From NCBI GenBank assembly GCA_020631395.1, contig JAHDHI010000007.1, forward strand, positions 26,309-90,308: a stretch of DNA of 64,000 bases. Reading direction: 5' to 3'. A program made the position numbers and the translations under genes. The notes beneath the pieces were generated by a model. That model ran no database searches and was not told the origin of the DNA. It was given only the letters and a program-made list of their open reading frames with translations. Within the stretch, counting starts at the first letter, position 1; each line of letters starts with the position of its first letter. The stretch is from Bizionia sp. Lineage in GTDB: Bacteria; Bacteroidota; Bacteroidia; Flavobacteriales; Flavobacteriaceae. Below, piece by piece: positions 24,801 through 33,581 of the stretch.

Positions 24801-26360
24801 TTATTCTGTAATTACAGAGCTATACTTGGCATTAATAACGATTGTTTTGTTGGTATTGCTACCGTTTGGGTAATTCTTGATGGTCTTGTTGGTCGTATTT
24901 TCGTTGTTGAACAACGAGCGATTGCCTTTAAAGAACAGGTTGAAATCCGTTTTTGGCAATTTTAGTATCGCATCGCTATTTTCTATGACTATGTTCAAGT
25001 TATTGAAAGACGGAGATATCTCTTGCACGACCAATTCGCCAAAACTACCATCTATTATGGTATTTCCTCCCAAACGATTGATATTGACGTCTGATGACAC
25101 GCAGTTCAAAATCAATTCATTTACATTTTTCAATATTGCCTTTTCAACGTAATTAAGCTTCAATTCACCTTCTTTCCAATCGTCTATCCTTACATTCGAA
25201 TATGAAACATTGATGGAAGTGCCACTTCCATCAATGTTTTTTGCCAAGAGCGTACCATGATCCACGTTACCTTTTGAGTTACTGATTATAGACGCCATCT
25301 TTAGTTCTCCATGCTTGACATTAAGCTTGAGTTTTGCCTTTTTCGGCATTTTTATCTTAATGGTCTTCTTTACTTTCTGGTCGGAGTTGAAAAAATGATA
25401 TTTTTTTTGCTTTGGTCTTATAACGGTTCTTTTTAAGTGCTTATCATGCTTTCCTTGTTTTGTTTTTGCTTTTTCGGCCATGATTTTCGCTTTTTCGGCC
25501 ATGATCTTCGCTTTTTTTTCCATAGCTAGAGCATTTCCTTCCATTTTCTTTGCAAAGTTCTCTTCGAAATCTTTTCCCCAAGCTTCCATTTTCTCTCCAA
25601 ATTCTTTGCCAAATTGCTCTCCCCACTTTTCCATTTTCATTTCGAAATCCTTTCCGAATTCCTCACCAAAACTCTTACCCCAGGCTTCCATTTTCTTTTC
25701 GTAGTCTTTGAAGTCCGCTTTATCGAACTCCTTTGCCCAAGTCTTCATTTTCTCCTTGTACTCCTTGCCATATTTTTTTTCATAGGTCTTGCTCCATTCT
25801 TCCAAATACTTCTCCCCGCTTTCCTTGTATTCTTCGTAATCAAAGTTAACATTGGAAATCCCGTCTGGAAGTTCTGGCAATTCCGGAAACTTCGGCATGT
25901 TTGAAAGTTCGAACCTTTCCAACGCCTTCAAGCTTTCAAGGGATTCGAATAATTCTGGCATATCTGCTATGACGGGCATATCTACCATATGTTTTTCCAA
26001 ATCCTTCAATGCTGCAAAAGATCTATCGTCAAAATCATACTCTGCCAAATGCCACAATCCGCCAGATCCTCCAGATTGCACTGTGACTTCATCTGTTGTC
26101 CCATTGATGTTTACATTCCATGCATCTAATGCTTCCTTCAGCTCCTTACTTGCCAACTCGTCACTTTCAATGTAGGCTTCCACCTCTATGTAATCTTTGT
26201 TCCAAGTATCGACTTCTATGTCGGTATGGCTCGTATTCAAGTTAATGATCACATCTTTGTTGGCTTTTATCGATTGTGATGCCTTTTCTAATCTTTGTTG
26301 GGCAGACACAGTTAGTGACAGCAAGCAAATAATGATCGCTTTAATATTTATAAACTTCAT
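24801..26360 (-). CDS. Exported protein with DUF4097-like ends and charged repeat middle
   Basis: A 519-residue exported protein (signal peptide MKFINIKAIIICLLSLTVSAQ). Residues 30-95 (IKANKDVIINLNTSHTDIEV) and about 330-519 (repeated short beta strands such as NVKHGELKMASI, INVSYSNVRIDDW) look like the two parts of a DUF4097-type beta-helix domain. Inserted between them (about 175-300) is a highly charged helix of Trp/Phe-Gly repeats (KMEAWGKSFGEEFGKDFE, KMEKWGEQFGKEFGE, KMEAWGKDFEENFAK) and then three KAKIMAE units. It is the last gene of the sigma/anti-sigma operon, 61 bases after the anti-sigma-like gene. Such proteins commonly sit behind ECF sigma factors in Flavobacteria; the role is unknown. 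Confidence 0.8.
   Translation of the reverse strand: MKFINIKAIIICLLSLTVSAQQRLEKASQSIKANKDVIINLNTSHTDIEVDTWNKDYIEVEAYIESDELASKELKEALDAWNVNINGTTDEVTVQSGGSGGLWHLAEYDFDDRSFAALKDLEKHMVDMPVIADMPELFESLESLKALERFELSNMPKFPELPELPDGISNVNFDYEEYKESGEKYLEEWSKTYEKKYGKEYKEKMKTWAKEFDKADFKDYEKKMEAWGKSFGEEFGKDFEMKMEKWGEQFGKEFGEKMEAWGKDFEENFAKKMEGNALAMEKKAKIMAEKAKIMAEKAKTKQGKHDKHLKRTVIRPKQKKYHFFNSDQKVKKTIKIKMPKKAKLKLNVKHGELKMASIISNSKGNVDHGTLLAKNIDGSGTSINVSYSNVRIDDWKEGELKLNYVEKAILKNVNELILNCVSSDVNINRLGGNTIIDGSFGELVVQEISPSFNNLNIVIENSDAILKLPKTDFNLFFKGNRSLFNNENTTNKTIKNYPNGSNTNKTIVINAKYSSVITE
25468..25680 (-). repeat. Degenerate internal repeats of the charged helix
   Basis: The coding DNA repeats the unit for K-M-E-x-W-G-x-x-F-G/E at about 15-18-residue spacing, and the 21-base unit for AKIMAEK two to three times near 25468-25520. 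Third-position differences show that the repeats are not recent. Confidence 0.6.
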
Positions 26361-26421
26361 TTTTCTAGATTTTTAATTCGATGCAAAACATATTCTGCAT
26401 CAACTGTTCATTTTTTGATTT

Positions 26422-26994
26422 TCAACTTTGAGTAGCCTCAAGGCTATTCATTCTCTTCAATTGTTTTTGAAGACGATACATTAAATTCAATCGCAACTTC
26501 AAATTGTTTATCAAAGCATTTACCGTTAATTCATCAGGGCCATTGTTTGTCAATTCCAAAGACAAGCGGTTGTATTCTTCATTTAACTCTTCCAATTTGG
26601 CTACATAACCATCGAACAATTCTTTGTTTTCTGGTGTGATTTTAACCTTGGAAAGTTCCAAATTGATGTTTGCCACATAATAGTCTTCTACTTTTTTCAA
26701 ATCTGGTGAGATATCTCCCAATGTCTTGGTTTTTGGTTTGACATTGATTTCCGTATCATTGTTTACGACCTCATTCTTTGATGGTTCTGCTTTAAAGTGG
26801 AAATATGAGGCGAGCCCCACTCCCAAGGCCAGTACAATGCTTGCTGCAATCCTGATCCAATTGAACCTAGGCTTCTCCTCTTGCGGCAATGCTTGATCCA
26901 ACTTATCCAAAAAACGTGCTTGATGCCCTTCCGACATCTTTTCATCTGTGATGTTTCGTTCTTCTTCAAACAATGTCCTCATGTCCTTAGCCAT
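26422..26994 (-). CDS. Putative membrane anti-sigma factor
   Basis: A 190-residue single-pass protein: a cytoplasmic N-terminus of about 45 residues (MAKDMRTLFEEERN...GHQARFLDKLDQALP), one helix (IRIAASIVLALGVGLASYFHF, 47-67) and a helical periplasmic part. No zinc-binding HxxxCxxC is present, so it is not a ZAS-type anti-sigma, but the position directly behind an ECF sigma gene with an 8-base overlap and the topology make an anti-sigma or sigma-linked regulator likely. Family not certain. Confidence 0.7.
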   Translation of the reverse strand: MAKDMRTLFEEERNITDEKMSEGHQARFLDKLDQALPQEEKPRFNWIRIAASIVLALGVGLASYFHFKAEPSKNEVVNNDTEINVKPKTKTLGDISPDLKKVEDYYVANINLELSKVKITPENKELFDGYVAKLEELNEEYNRLSLELTNNGPDELTVNALINNLKLRLNLMYRLQKQLKRMNSLEATQS

Positions 26995-27574
26995 AACTTT
27001 TGTGTTTTAATAGATTTTGTAATTTTGCTTTCCCTCTGGATAATTGTGTTCGCGATGTTACGTCGGAGATGTTCAATATCTCCGAAATCTCTTGATGATC
27101 GTACCCTTCCATCAAATAGAGCATCAACACGTATCTATACTTGTCAGGCAGACTTGCAATAGCTGCTTTGACATCTTCCAAAGTAGTATCGTCTTCAACC
27201 AACCATTTGTCATTGTTCGATGTATCCACGACTTTGAGGTGCACCTCTTCCAGTTCCACTAAACGCTGCTTTTTTAGTTTCAAATGGTCTATACTCTTAT
27301 TAATGACAATACGTTTCAACCAAGCCCCGAAAGTGACATCTCCTTTAAATTGATGTAGTTTGGAAAAGGCCTTGACAAATGCTTCCTGCACGATGTCTTC
27401 AGCTTCTGCGGTATGATTTACAAATCGCTTGGCAACACCATACATACCATTGCAATATTGGTTGTACAATTGCAATTGCGCCTTGCGATCGTTTTGTTTG
27501 CATAACTCGATGATGTCTCCCGAAACTATTCTCACTTTTGGTTTTTTGGTTGGTGTTCTATCTAAAGACGACAC
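26987..27574 (-). CDS. ECF-type RNA polymerase sigma factor
   Basis: A 195-residue sigma-70 family protein with region 2 (LYNQYCNGMYGVAKRFVNHTAEAEDIVQEAFVKAF, the DIVQEAF core and FGAWLKRIVINKSIDHLK) and region 4 (IASLPDKYRYVLMLYLMEGYDHQEISEILNISDVTSRTQLSRGKAKL), no region 1 or 3. It would direct RNA polymerase to a small regulon, probably including its own operon. It is divergent from the DUF2911 gene with 130 bases between them. The downstream overlap with the putative anti-sigma gene supports a sigma/anti-sigma pair sensing envelope state. Confidence 0.92.
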   Translation of the reverse strand: MSSLDRTPTKKPKVRIVSGDIIELCKQNDRKAQLQLYNQYCNGMYGVAKRFVNHTAEAEDIVQEAFVKAFSKLHQFKGDVTFGAWLKRIVINKSIDHLKLKKQRLVELEEVHLKVVDTSNNDKWLVEDDTTLEDVKAAIASLPDKYRYVLMLYLMEGYDHQEISEILNISDVTSRTQLSRGKAKLQNLLKHKSYG

Positions 27575-27704
27575 AAAAATTCCCGTGTTGCAAAAAAGTT
27601 ACATTTTTTTTCTGAAACGCATAACAATTCGAAATAATTTTTCGTTTCATCTTTACCAACTGCACATTTTTAAAGTATCTTTAACCTTTTAAATTTTTAT
27701 AGAA

Positions 27705-28259
27705 ATGAGTACCTTTTTAAAGCGGTTTATAATCTTGCTATTACTCGTGGCCGCAGGCACATTTTGCTACTCTTATTTTAATGGAGGCATTTTAAACAAA
27801 CCATTGAGTCCAAAAAAAACCGTTAGTTTCTCGGTAGACGATTTGGAACTGGAAGTTTTTTACAACAGACCCTCAAAACGGGATCGTGTCGTCTTCGGGG
27901 CTTTGGTTCCTTTCAATGAAGTTTGGAGAACAGGTGCCAACGAAGCCACTACTTTTGAAACCAACAAGGATTTAAACATAGCAGGAAGCATACTTCCAGC
28001 TGGGAAATATACGCTTTGGACAATTCCAAAAGACAACTCTTGGGAAGTCATTTTCAATTCCAAACTATATAAATGGGGAGTAGATGAGACAATGAAAGCA
28101 ATGAGAGAACCTGAGTTTGATGTTGTGAATGTCTCGACTTTGGTTGAAAACCTTAAAGGTACGGTAGAACAATTCACGATAGCTTTCGATAATTCCACAG
28201 ATAACCTATCTTTAACCATGGCTTGGGACAACATCAAAGTAGCCGTACCTCTCAAATAA
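27705..28259 (+). CDS. DUF2911 domain protein, exported or membrane-anchored
   Basis: A 184-residue protein with an N-terminal hydrophobic helix (FIILLLLVAAGTFCYSYF) and a DUF2911 domain (VFGALVPFNEVWRTGANEATTFE, GSILPAGKYTLWTIP, WEVIFNSKLYKWG). DUF2911 proteins are frequent periplasmic beta-sandwich proteins of Bacteroidota with no known activity. It lacks a lipobox, and the helix may be an uncleaved anchor. Followed after 62 bases by meaB; a joint transcript is possible. Confidence 0.88.
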   Translation: MSTFLKRFIILLLLVAAGTFCYSYFNGGILNKPLSPKKTVSFSVDDLELEVFYNRPSKRDRVVFGALVPFNEVWRTGANEATTFETNKDLNIAGSILPAGKYTLWTIPKDNSWEVIFNSKLYKWGVDETMKAMREPEFDVVNVSTLVENLKGTVEQFTIAFDNSTDNLSLTMAWDNIKVAVPLK

Positions 28260-28321
28260 GCTTAAAGCATTGAAAAACGAGGTATAGCTATGAGCCTTTT
28301 GCCTGTTAAACCATCTCAACA

Positions 28322-29401
28322 GTGAATTCGGAATCTAAAAAATCGGCATTAAAAGAAAATGACGGAATTTCTCCTCCAGAGATCACCAATGCATCTTCTA
28401 TTTCAAAAATTCAATCAAAAAGAAGAAAACAACCTTCCGCTGACGATTTGGTAGCAAACATACTAAAAGGAGACATTACGGCATTGAGCCGTTCAATCAC
28501 CTTGATAGAAAGTAGAAATGCTAAGCATCTTGAAAAAGCCAACGACATCATAAAACAGTGTTTGCCTCATGCCAATGCATCCATTAGAATTGGAATAACG
28601 GGCGTTCCTGGCGTTGGAAAAAGTACTTTCATAGAAGCCTTCGGATCTTATTTGACCAGCATAGGCAAAAAAGTTGCCGTATTGGCCGTAGATCCAAGTA
28701 GCTCTTTAACCAAAGGAAGCATCTTGGGAGATAAAACCCGGATGGAAGACTTGGTGAAAGACAAGAATGCTTTCATCAGGCCTTCTCCTTCTGGGGAATC
28801 CTTGGGAGGTGTTGCCCGTAAAACTAGAGAAACAATCATACTTTGCGAAGCAGCTGGTTTCGATACCATCATTATTGAAACCGTTGGTGTTGGACAAAGT
28901 GAAACTGCTGTACATAGCATGGTAGATTTCTTTTTGTTGTTGAAACTTGCCGGTGCCGGAGACGAATTGCAAGGCATTAAACGAGGGATAATAGAAATGG
29001 CAGATGCCATTGCCATAAACAAAGCGGATGCCGACAATGTCAAACGCGCCAAATTGGCTAAAGTGGAATTCAATCGTGCATTGCATCTATATCCTGAAAA
29101 AGAGTCCCATTGGCAACCAAAGGTTACCACCTGCAGTGCCATTAACGGAGAAGGGATAGACAAGATATGGGAAATAATCACAGAATATGTGTCCATCACC
29201 TCTGCCAACCATTATTTTGAAACCAAACGCAACGAACAAAACAAATTTTGGTTATTGCAAACCATTGAGGAGCAATTGAAGCATGAATTCTTTAACCATC
29301 CCGATATAAAAATAGAGCTCAACAAACAATTGGACTTAATTGAAGCAAACAAAACGACTCCTTTTGCTGCTGCCGATTATTTGTTGAAACTCCAAGGCTA
29401 A
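28322..29401 (+). CDS. meaB: Methylmalonyl-CoA mutase-associated GTPase MeaB
   Basis: A 359-residue G3E-family GTPase that guards and reloads adenosylcobalamin-dependent methylmalonyl-CoA mutase. G1 GVPGVGKST lies at 94-102; VDPSSSLTKGSILGDKTRM is the MeaB-specific base-specificity/switch region; IIETVGVGQSE is G3; INKADADN (NKAD) is G4. The first ~40 residues are a poorly conserved extension. The start is GTG 28322: there is no in-frame ATG before the conserved core, and a stop lies at 28307-28309. The mutase genes are not nearby. Confidence 0.95.
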   Translation: MNSESKKSALKENDGISPPEITNASSISKIQSKRRKQPSADDLVANILKGDITALSRSITLIESRNAKHLEKANDIIKQCLPHANASIRIGITGVPGVGKSTFIEAFGSYLTSIGKKVAVLAVDPSSSLTKGSILGDKTRMEDLVKDKNAFIRPSPSGESLGGVARKTRETIILCEAAGFDTIIIETVGVGQSETAVHSMVDFFLLLKLAGAGDELQGIKRGIIEMADAIAINKADADNVKRAKLAKVEFNRALHLYPEKESHWQPKVTTCSAINGEGIDKIWEIITEYVSITSANHYFETKRNEQNKFWLLQTIEEQLKHEFFNHPDIKIELNKQLDLIEANKTTPFAAADYLLKLQG

Positions 29402-29631
29402 AACCAATATCATCATAAAAAAACCTAAACAAAAGCCTTTTTTATTGTATCATTTTTAATGAAACTCTAGGCAGAAAGCACAAAAAGGCAGAGGTTTTCC
29501 ATCTAAAAGGTCAGGGGAAAAACACCCAGTTTTTCACTCAAAACACACTTAATATATTGACAATCAGCACATTAAAAACAAACGTAAATTCACAAGCGCT
29601 TAAGTAATGTCAAATAAGCTCTTTATTCTTG

Positions 29632-29639
29632 TAAATTTG
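29632..29639 (+). promoter_or_regulatory. -7 box of the signalling operon
   Basis: TAAATTTG matches TAnnTTTG, 26 bases before ATG 29666. No convincing -33 box. Confidence 0.55.
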
Positions 29640-29665
29640 TACAAAACAAAAACCCTCTATTAATT

Positions 29666-30346
29666 ATGAAAAAATCTCATTTTTTATTGACTGTTATTTT
29701 TACACTCATACTTCTTGTATGTTGTAAATCTCTTCAATTCCCCTCGTATAATCTTGAAATATTAGGCAATCATCTTATTTCTGTAGATCGTGCAACGGAA
29801 ATCAAGAATAGATATGAAAACGAAAGAATTGATTTGCTTGAAGACCAATTAAAGGACCTCTACGGCAACGACGATTTTAGAGACTCGAAATTTGCTTGGC
29901 TTCCTTTAGACAAAATGAAAGCATACGTTGCTTTCATCGAATCCATTAAAGCTGCAAATCCAGATGAGAACGTCTCTGGAGTACGCGTATATTTTGCAAC
30001 ATACCCCAATGACCCCTCTGGAGAAAAATACCCAGGGCAACAAACCTTCTTCATGGTACCTACCGTTAAAACGGAGTTTAATGACACAACGTTCGAGACA
30101 ATGAATCATTTACCATTTGTAATCCAACCCAGTAGCCCGAATACCCCACTTAAGGGTGAGTTTATAATATTGGACGAGCTTATGCAAACTTACAAAAGAG
30201 ACGTCCGTTATAGCTCATACCATACCAATAACAACGAGCCACAAAGAACAGGAGTGACTACATCGAAATCCAGTGCTAGATTATTACAAGGAGAAATAAC
30301 AAAAACGATTCTCAATGAAGCAGAATTAGCTCCCCCACCTGAATAA
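29666..30346 (+). CDS. Lipoprotein of unknown function, signalling operon
   Basis: A 226-residue predicted lipoprotein (MKKSHFLLTVIFTLILLVCC, lipobox LLVCC). The body contains ISVDRATEIKNRYENER and a beta-rich stretch (VSGVRVYFATYPND, QQTFFMVPTV) of a type I cannot assign. It is the first gene of what looks like a four-gene operon with a polytopic membrane protein, a histidine kinase and a response regulator (30-base gap, then overlapping genes). It may be a periplasmic sensor or ligand-binding partner; that is inference from position only. Confidence 0.7.
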   Translation: MKKSHFLLTVIFTLILLVCCKSLQFPSYNLEILGNHLISVDRATEIKNRYENERIDLLEDQLKDLYGNDDFRDSKFAWLPLDKMKAYVAFIESIKAANPDENVSGVRVYFATYPNDPSGEKYPGQQTFFMVPTVKTEFNDTTFETMNHLPFVIQPSSPNTPLKGEFIILDELMQTYKRDVRYSSYHTNNNEPQRTGVTTSKSSARLLQGEITKTILNEAELAPPPE

Positions 30347-30376
30347 TATCTTTTTCCCAATCACAATATTTAACTT

Positions 30377-31039
30377 ATGTTATTAGAAATTTCATTTGAA
30401 ACATTTCGTAAATCAATTAAATATATAGAGCTTACAGCTGCCATTGTAGGTTCTATATATATTTACAAATACAAACATACTTTTTTAAAGCACTTTTTAA
30501 TTTTATTATGGTACATAGCGATTAATGAATTCCTTAATCTTTATTTGAGGCAGAATTATGACTTTAAGAATACATATATATTGTATAACATATACCATAT
30601 CATAAATTTTTCATTTCTATTTATTTTATTTAAAACCTATGTAAAAAAAACAAGCCATAAAAAATGGATTCTAGCATTTCTTGTCACCTATATTGCAAGT
30701 ATTTGCATTGACGTTACATTTAATGATTATTTTTTAGAAATTCAAATCATTCCTTTTATAATTGGAGGTTTGTTCATTATAATTAGTATTTTCTTTTATT
30801 TTTTAGAAATTTTAAACACCAATAAAGTTCTCTTTGTCTCAAAGAATTTACTATTTTGGATTAGCGTAGGGTTACTTCTGTATTTTGCAGGAAAGATTCC
30901 TACACGAATTATTAGGAATTATTGGAAAGAAATATCTTACTTCAATGAAACTAGAGTAGCGGAACTTATTTTAAGTATCGTCATGAACATATGCTTTATC
31001 ATAGGATTTATATGCAGCCAAAAGGACAACAAATATTAA
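30377..31039 (+). CDS. Polytopic membrane protein, possible sensor module
   Basis: A 220-residue, very hydrophobic protein with six to seven helices (for example AAIVGSIYIYKY, FLILLWYIAINEFLNLYL, IINFSFLFILFKTYV, WILAFLVTYIASICIDV, FIIGGLFIIISIFFYFL, LFWISVGLLLYFAGKI, ELILSIVMNICFIIGFI). No catalytic motif. Its stop overlaps the kinase ATG as TAATG at 31037-31041, so the two are translationally coupled. Since the kinase itself has only one helix, this protein could supply its sensory domain. Confidence 0.75.
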   Translation: MLLEISFETFRKSIKYIELTAAIVGSIYIYKYKHTFLKHFLILLWYIAINEFLNLYLRQNYDFKNTYILYNIYHIINFSFLFILFKTYVKKTSHKKWILAFLVTYIASICIDVTFNDYFLEIQIIPFIIGGLFIIISIFFYFLEILNTNKVLFVSKNLLFWISVGLLLYFAGKIPTRIIRNYWKEISYFNETRVAELILSIVMNICFIIGFICSQKDNKY

Positions 31040-31785
31040 TGACAAGCTCTCCCGAAGGACAAATCGTACTTACAGCCGTATTTACATTGGTGGTTCTATG
31101 TATCATAATAATCATACTGTTTTCTATCTTCCAAAAACGGAAAAACAGTCTATTGTTAAGCCAAAAAGAATCCGAAAAACGCTTTGAGCAGGAAATAGGT
31201 AAAACACAAATAGAAATTAGAGAAGAGACCTTTAGAAACATAAGCTGGGAATTGCATGACAACATTGGACAACTCATTACCTTGGCCAAGATACAATTGC
31301 AAAATGAATCCAACATTGAAGATGTCATAGCAACCTTGAACAAGGGTTTAAAAGAATTGAGAACATTATCCAAGGCCATTAACCCAGAAGCGTTAAAGAA
31401 CATCTCTTTGGTTACGGCAGTGGATCAAGAAATAAACAGATTCAATAGAATTCAATATTTGGAAGCCAACTTGGAAGTTAAAGGAGAAGAACAAAAACTT
31501 AATCCTGAAGTGGAAATCGTATTTTTCAGAATACTTCAAGAATTCTTTTCCAATACCATCAAACATGCCAAAGCCACCAGATTGGATGTGACAATAGACT
31601 ATGGGCTGAATAGCATTGACATTTTTGCAAAGGACAATGGTAAAGGCTTTGATAAGGACAACTCCATAAGCGTTGGAATCGGTCTAACCAACATTAGCAA
31701 AAGAGCGCAATTGATCAATGCTGAGGCAAACATCAATTCGGTTATCGATGAAGGAACGGAATTGCATATTCATTATGCTTATTAA
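31039..31785 (+). CDS. Sensor histidine kinase, NarX/DesK-like (HisKA_3)
   Basis: The start is ATG 31039 (MTSSPEGQIVLTAVFTLVVL), set by the TAATG overlap; 248 residues. One membrane helix (10-30), a coiled linker, the dimerisation domain with phospho-accepting His73 in SWELHDNIGQLI, and the ATPase domain (N box FFSNTIKHAKAT, G1 DNGKGFD, G2 GIGLTNI). No periplasmic or cytosolic sensory domain is present. It pairs with the LuxR-type regulator 12 bases downstream, which is the rule for this kinase class. Confidence 0.92.
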   Translation: MTSSPEGQIVLTAVFTLVVLCIIIIILFSIFQKRKNSLLLSQKESEKRFEQEIGKTQIEIREETFRNISWELHDNIGQLITLAKIQLQNESNIEDVIATLNKGLKELRTLSKAINPEALKNISLVTAVDQEINRFNRIQYLEANLEVKGEEQKLNPEVEIVFFRILQEFFSNTIKHAKATRLDVTIDYGLNSIDIFAKDNGKGFDKDNSISVGIGLTNISKRAQLINAEANINSVIDEGTELHIHYAY

Positions 31786-31797
31786 CACTCATTACAA

Positions 31798-32442
31798 ATG
31801 GAAACACATAACATAGTAATTGTCGAAGATCATATGTTGCTATCGCAAGCGATTAGCAGTTTGGTTAGTTCGTTTGATCATTTCAACGTATTGTACCTAT
31901 GCAAGCATGGAAAGGAATTGGTTACCAAACTAAAAACACCTAAAAACATTCCAGATGTAGTGTTAATGGATGTGAACATGCCAATTATGAATGGCATAGA
32001 GACAACGGAATATTTAAAGAACAACTACCCGGACATAAAGGTCATTGCGCTTTCTGTCGATGAGGAAGAAGACACCATAATCAAAATGTTGAAAGCCGGA
32101 GCAAAGGGGTATTTGCTTAAAGATGTTGAAAAAAGCATTTTGGAAACGGCTTTGAACGAAGTGATAAACAATGGTTATTACCACACCAAGGATATTTCCA
32201 ACTTGCTAATAAACACGTTGAACGAAGATTACAAAGATTCCAAGTTGCAACTAAAAGAAAGGGAAATAGAATTCATAAAACACGTTTGTACCGAATTGAC
32301 CTATAAGGAAATTGCCGAAAAAATGTTTTTGAGCCCTAAGACCATAGATGGTTACAGGGATGCCTTGTTTTTCAAGCTTCAAGTAAAAAACAGAATAGGT
32401 TTGGTTATCTATGCCATAAAGAACAAGATCATAAAGCTTTAG
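31798..32442 (+). CDS. NarL/LuxR-type response regulator
   Basis: A 214-residue regulator: receiver domain with acidic pocket VEDH, phospho-acceptor Asp58 in VVLMDVNMPIMNG and the conserved KGYLLK lysine; LuxR-type helix-turn-helix at the end (LKEREIEFIKHVCTELTYKEIAEKMFLSPKTI). Partner of the kinase encoded just upstream. Its stop overlaps, tail to tail, the end of the epimerase gene on the other strand by 4 bases. Confidence 0.93.
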   Translation: METHNIVIVEDHMLLSQAISSLVSSFDHFNVLYLCKHGKELVTKLKTPKNIPDVVLMDVNMPIMNGIETTEYLKNNYPDIKVIALSVDEEEDTIIKMLKAGAKGYLLKDVEKSILETALNEVINNGYYHTKDISNLLINTLNEDYKDSKLQLKEREIEFIKHVCTELTYKEIAEKMFLSPKTIDGYRDALFFKLQVKNRIGLVIYAIKNKIIKL

Positions 32443-33380
32443 ACAAAATATTTCTTATACCATTCCACTTGCTGCCTTACTCCTTCCAACAAAGTGGTTT
32501 GCGGGTTGTAATTCAATAACCTTCTGGCCTTCTCTATGTTGGCTTTAGTCCTCAATTGATCTCCTGCCCTTGCAGCTACGTGGTCAATGTTTATGGACTT
32601 GCCAATGACTTCTTCTACGGCATCTATGCCATCTTGCGTGGTGTGTTCCACCTCTGTTCCTAGATTTATTATTTCCCCATTCACTTTTTCTACGTTACCA
32701 ATCACACTAACTATGCCATCCACGATGTCTCCGACATAGGTAAAACTTCTTAAATGTGCAGCACTTCCATCGTAAAGAGGAAAAGCTGTTTCATTGTATG
32801 CACAGGCAATCAATTTCGTGTACATCTTTTCGGGTCTTTCCCTTGGTCCAATCACAGAATACAACCTCAATGAACACGCATTAAATTGTTTTTCCCTGCT
32901 TTTTTGCAATACCAATTGTTCCGCAGTAAGTTTTGTTACACCATAGTGTGATGCCGGTTTTGGGGCTACGTCTTCTGGAAAGGTTGCTTCCAAACCATAT
33001 ATTGAAGATGTTCCTATGTTGACAAACAACTTCAAATTGTCAAGTTGCAAGGCATAATCTATCAAATATTTGGTAGCTATCACATTGTTCGTGAAATAAT
33101 CTTCGAAGGTAGAAGTTGCAGAGATTCCTGGTTGCGCTGCAAAATGAAAGATGTAGTCAATGTCCTTTGGTAGGTTTTCAGCTAGTTTTTCATCCCTTAG
33201 ATCTTGCTTTACAATGGTAACTCCCTTGTCCTTCAAGGCCTTTTCATTCAATTGCTTTAATTCTAAACTATAATAATCATTAAAATTATCCACACCAACC
33301 ACATCATGTTCAAGGCTTTTCAATCTTTCACAGGTGTGAGAACCTATAAAGCCAGATGCTCCAGTTACTAATATCTTCAT
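32439..33380 (-). CDS. NAD-dependent sugar epimerase/dehydratase (SDR)
   Basis: A 313-residue extended SDR. GASGFIG at 7-13 binds NAD, GTSSIYG (123-129) and Tyr146-x3-Lys150 (HYGVTK) are catalytic. The sequence is of the UDP-glucuronate/UDP-hexose epimerase class (VDNFNDYYSLELK, SLRLYSVIGPRERPEKM, FTYVGDIVDG). It is transcribed away from a GT2-LAB_N-GT39 cassette beginning 200 bases to the right and may make the sugar donor for it. Exact substrate undetermined; it is not part of the capsule operon. Confidence 0.88.
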   Translation of the reverse strand: MKILVTGASGFIGSHTCERLKSLEHDVVGVDNFNDYYSLELKQLNEKALKDKGVTIVKQDLRDEKLAENLPKDIDYIFHFAAQPGISATSTFEDYFTNNVIATKYLIDYALQLDNLKLFVNIGTSSIYGLEATFPEDVAPKPASHYGVTKLTAEQLVLQKSREKQFNACSLRLYSVIGPRERPEKMYTKLIACAYNETAFPLYDGSAAHLRSFTYVGDIVDGIVSVIGNVEKVNGEIINLGTEVEHTTQDGIDAVEEVIGKSINIDHVAARAGDQLRTKANIEKARRLLNYNPQTTLLEGVRQQVEWYKKYFV

Positions 33381-33555
33381 TCGTCAGCTTTTCTTTTGAG
33401 TTTTTATAAGCATCCCACTTCTGCAATGCCTTTTGTCTGTAAACTACACTTTAAATTCAATTAATGTGTCTTCTAATACACCTTGTAAAAGGCGCATATG
33501 CATTACAAAGAAACATATTTTATTTGATACTCATTTTCTATTCTTAAAAAAACAA

Positions 33556-33563
33556 TACATTTG
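33556..33563 (+). promoter_or_regulatory. -7 box of the lipid-linked sugar cassette
   Basis: TACATTTG matches TAnnTTTG, 18 bases before ATG 33582; -33 box not obvious. Confidence 0.55.
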
Positions 33564-33581
33564 CAAGACCAATAAGAAATT

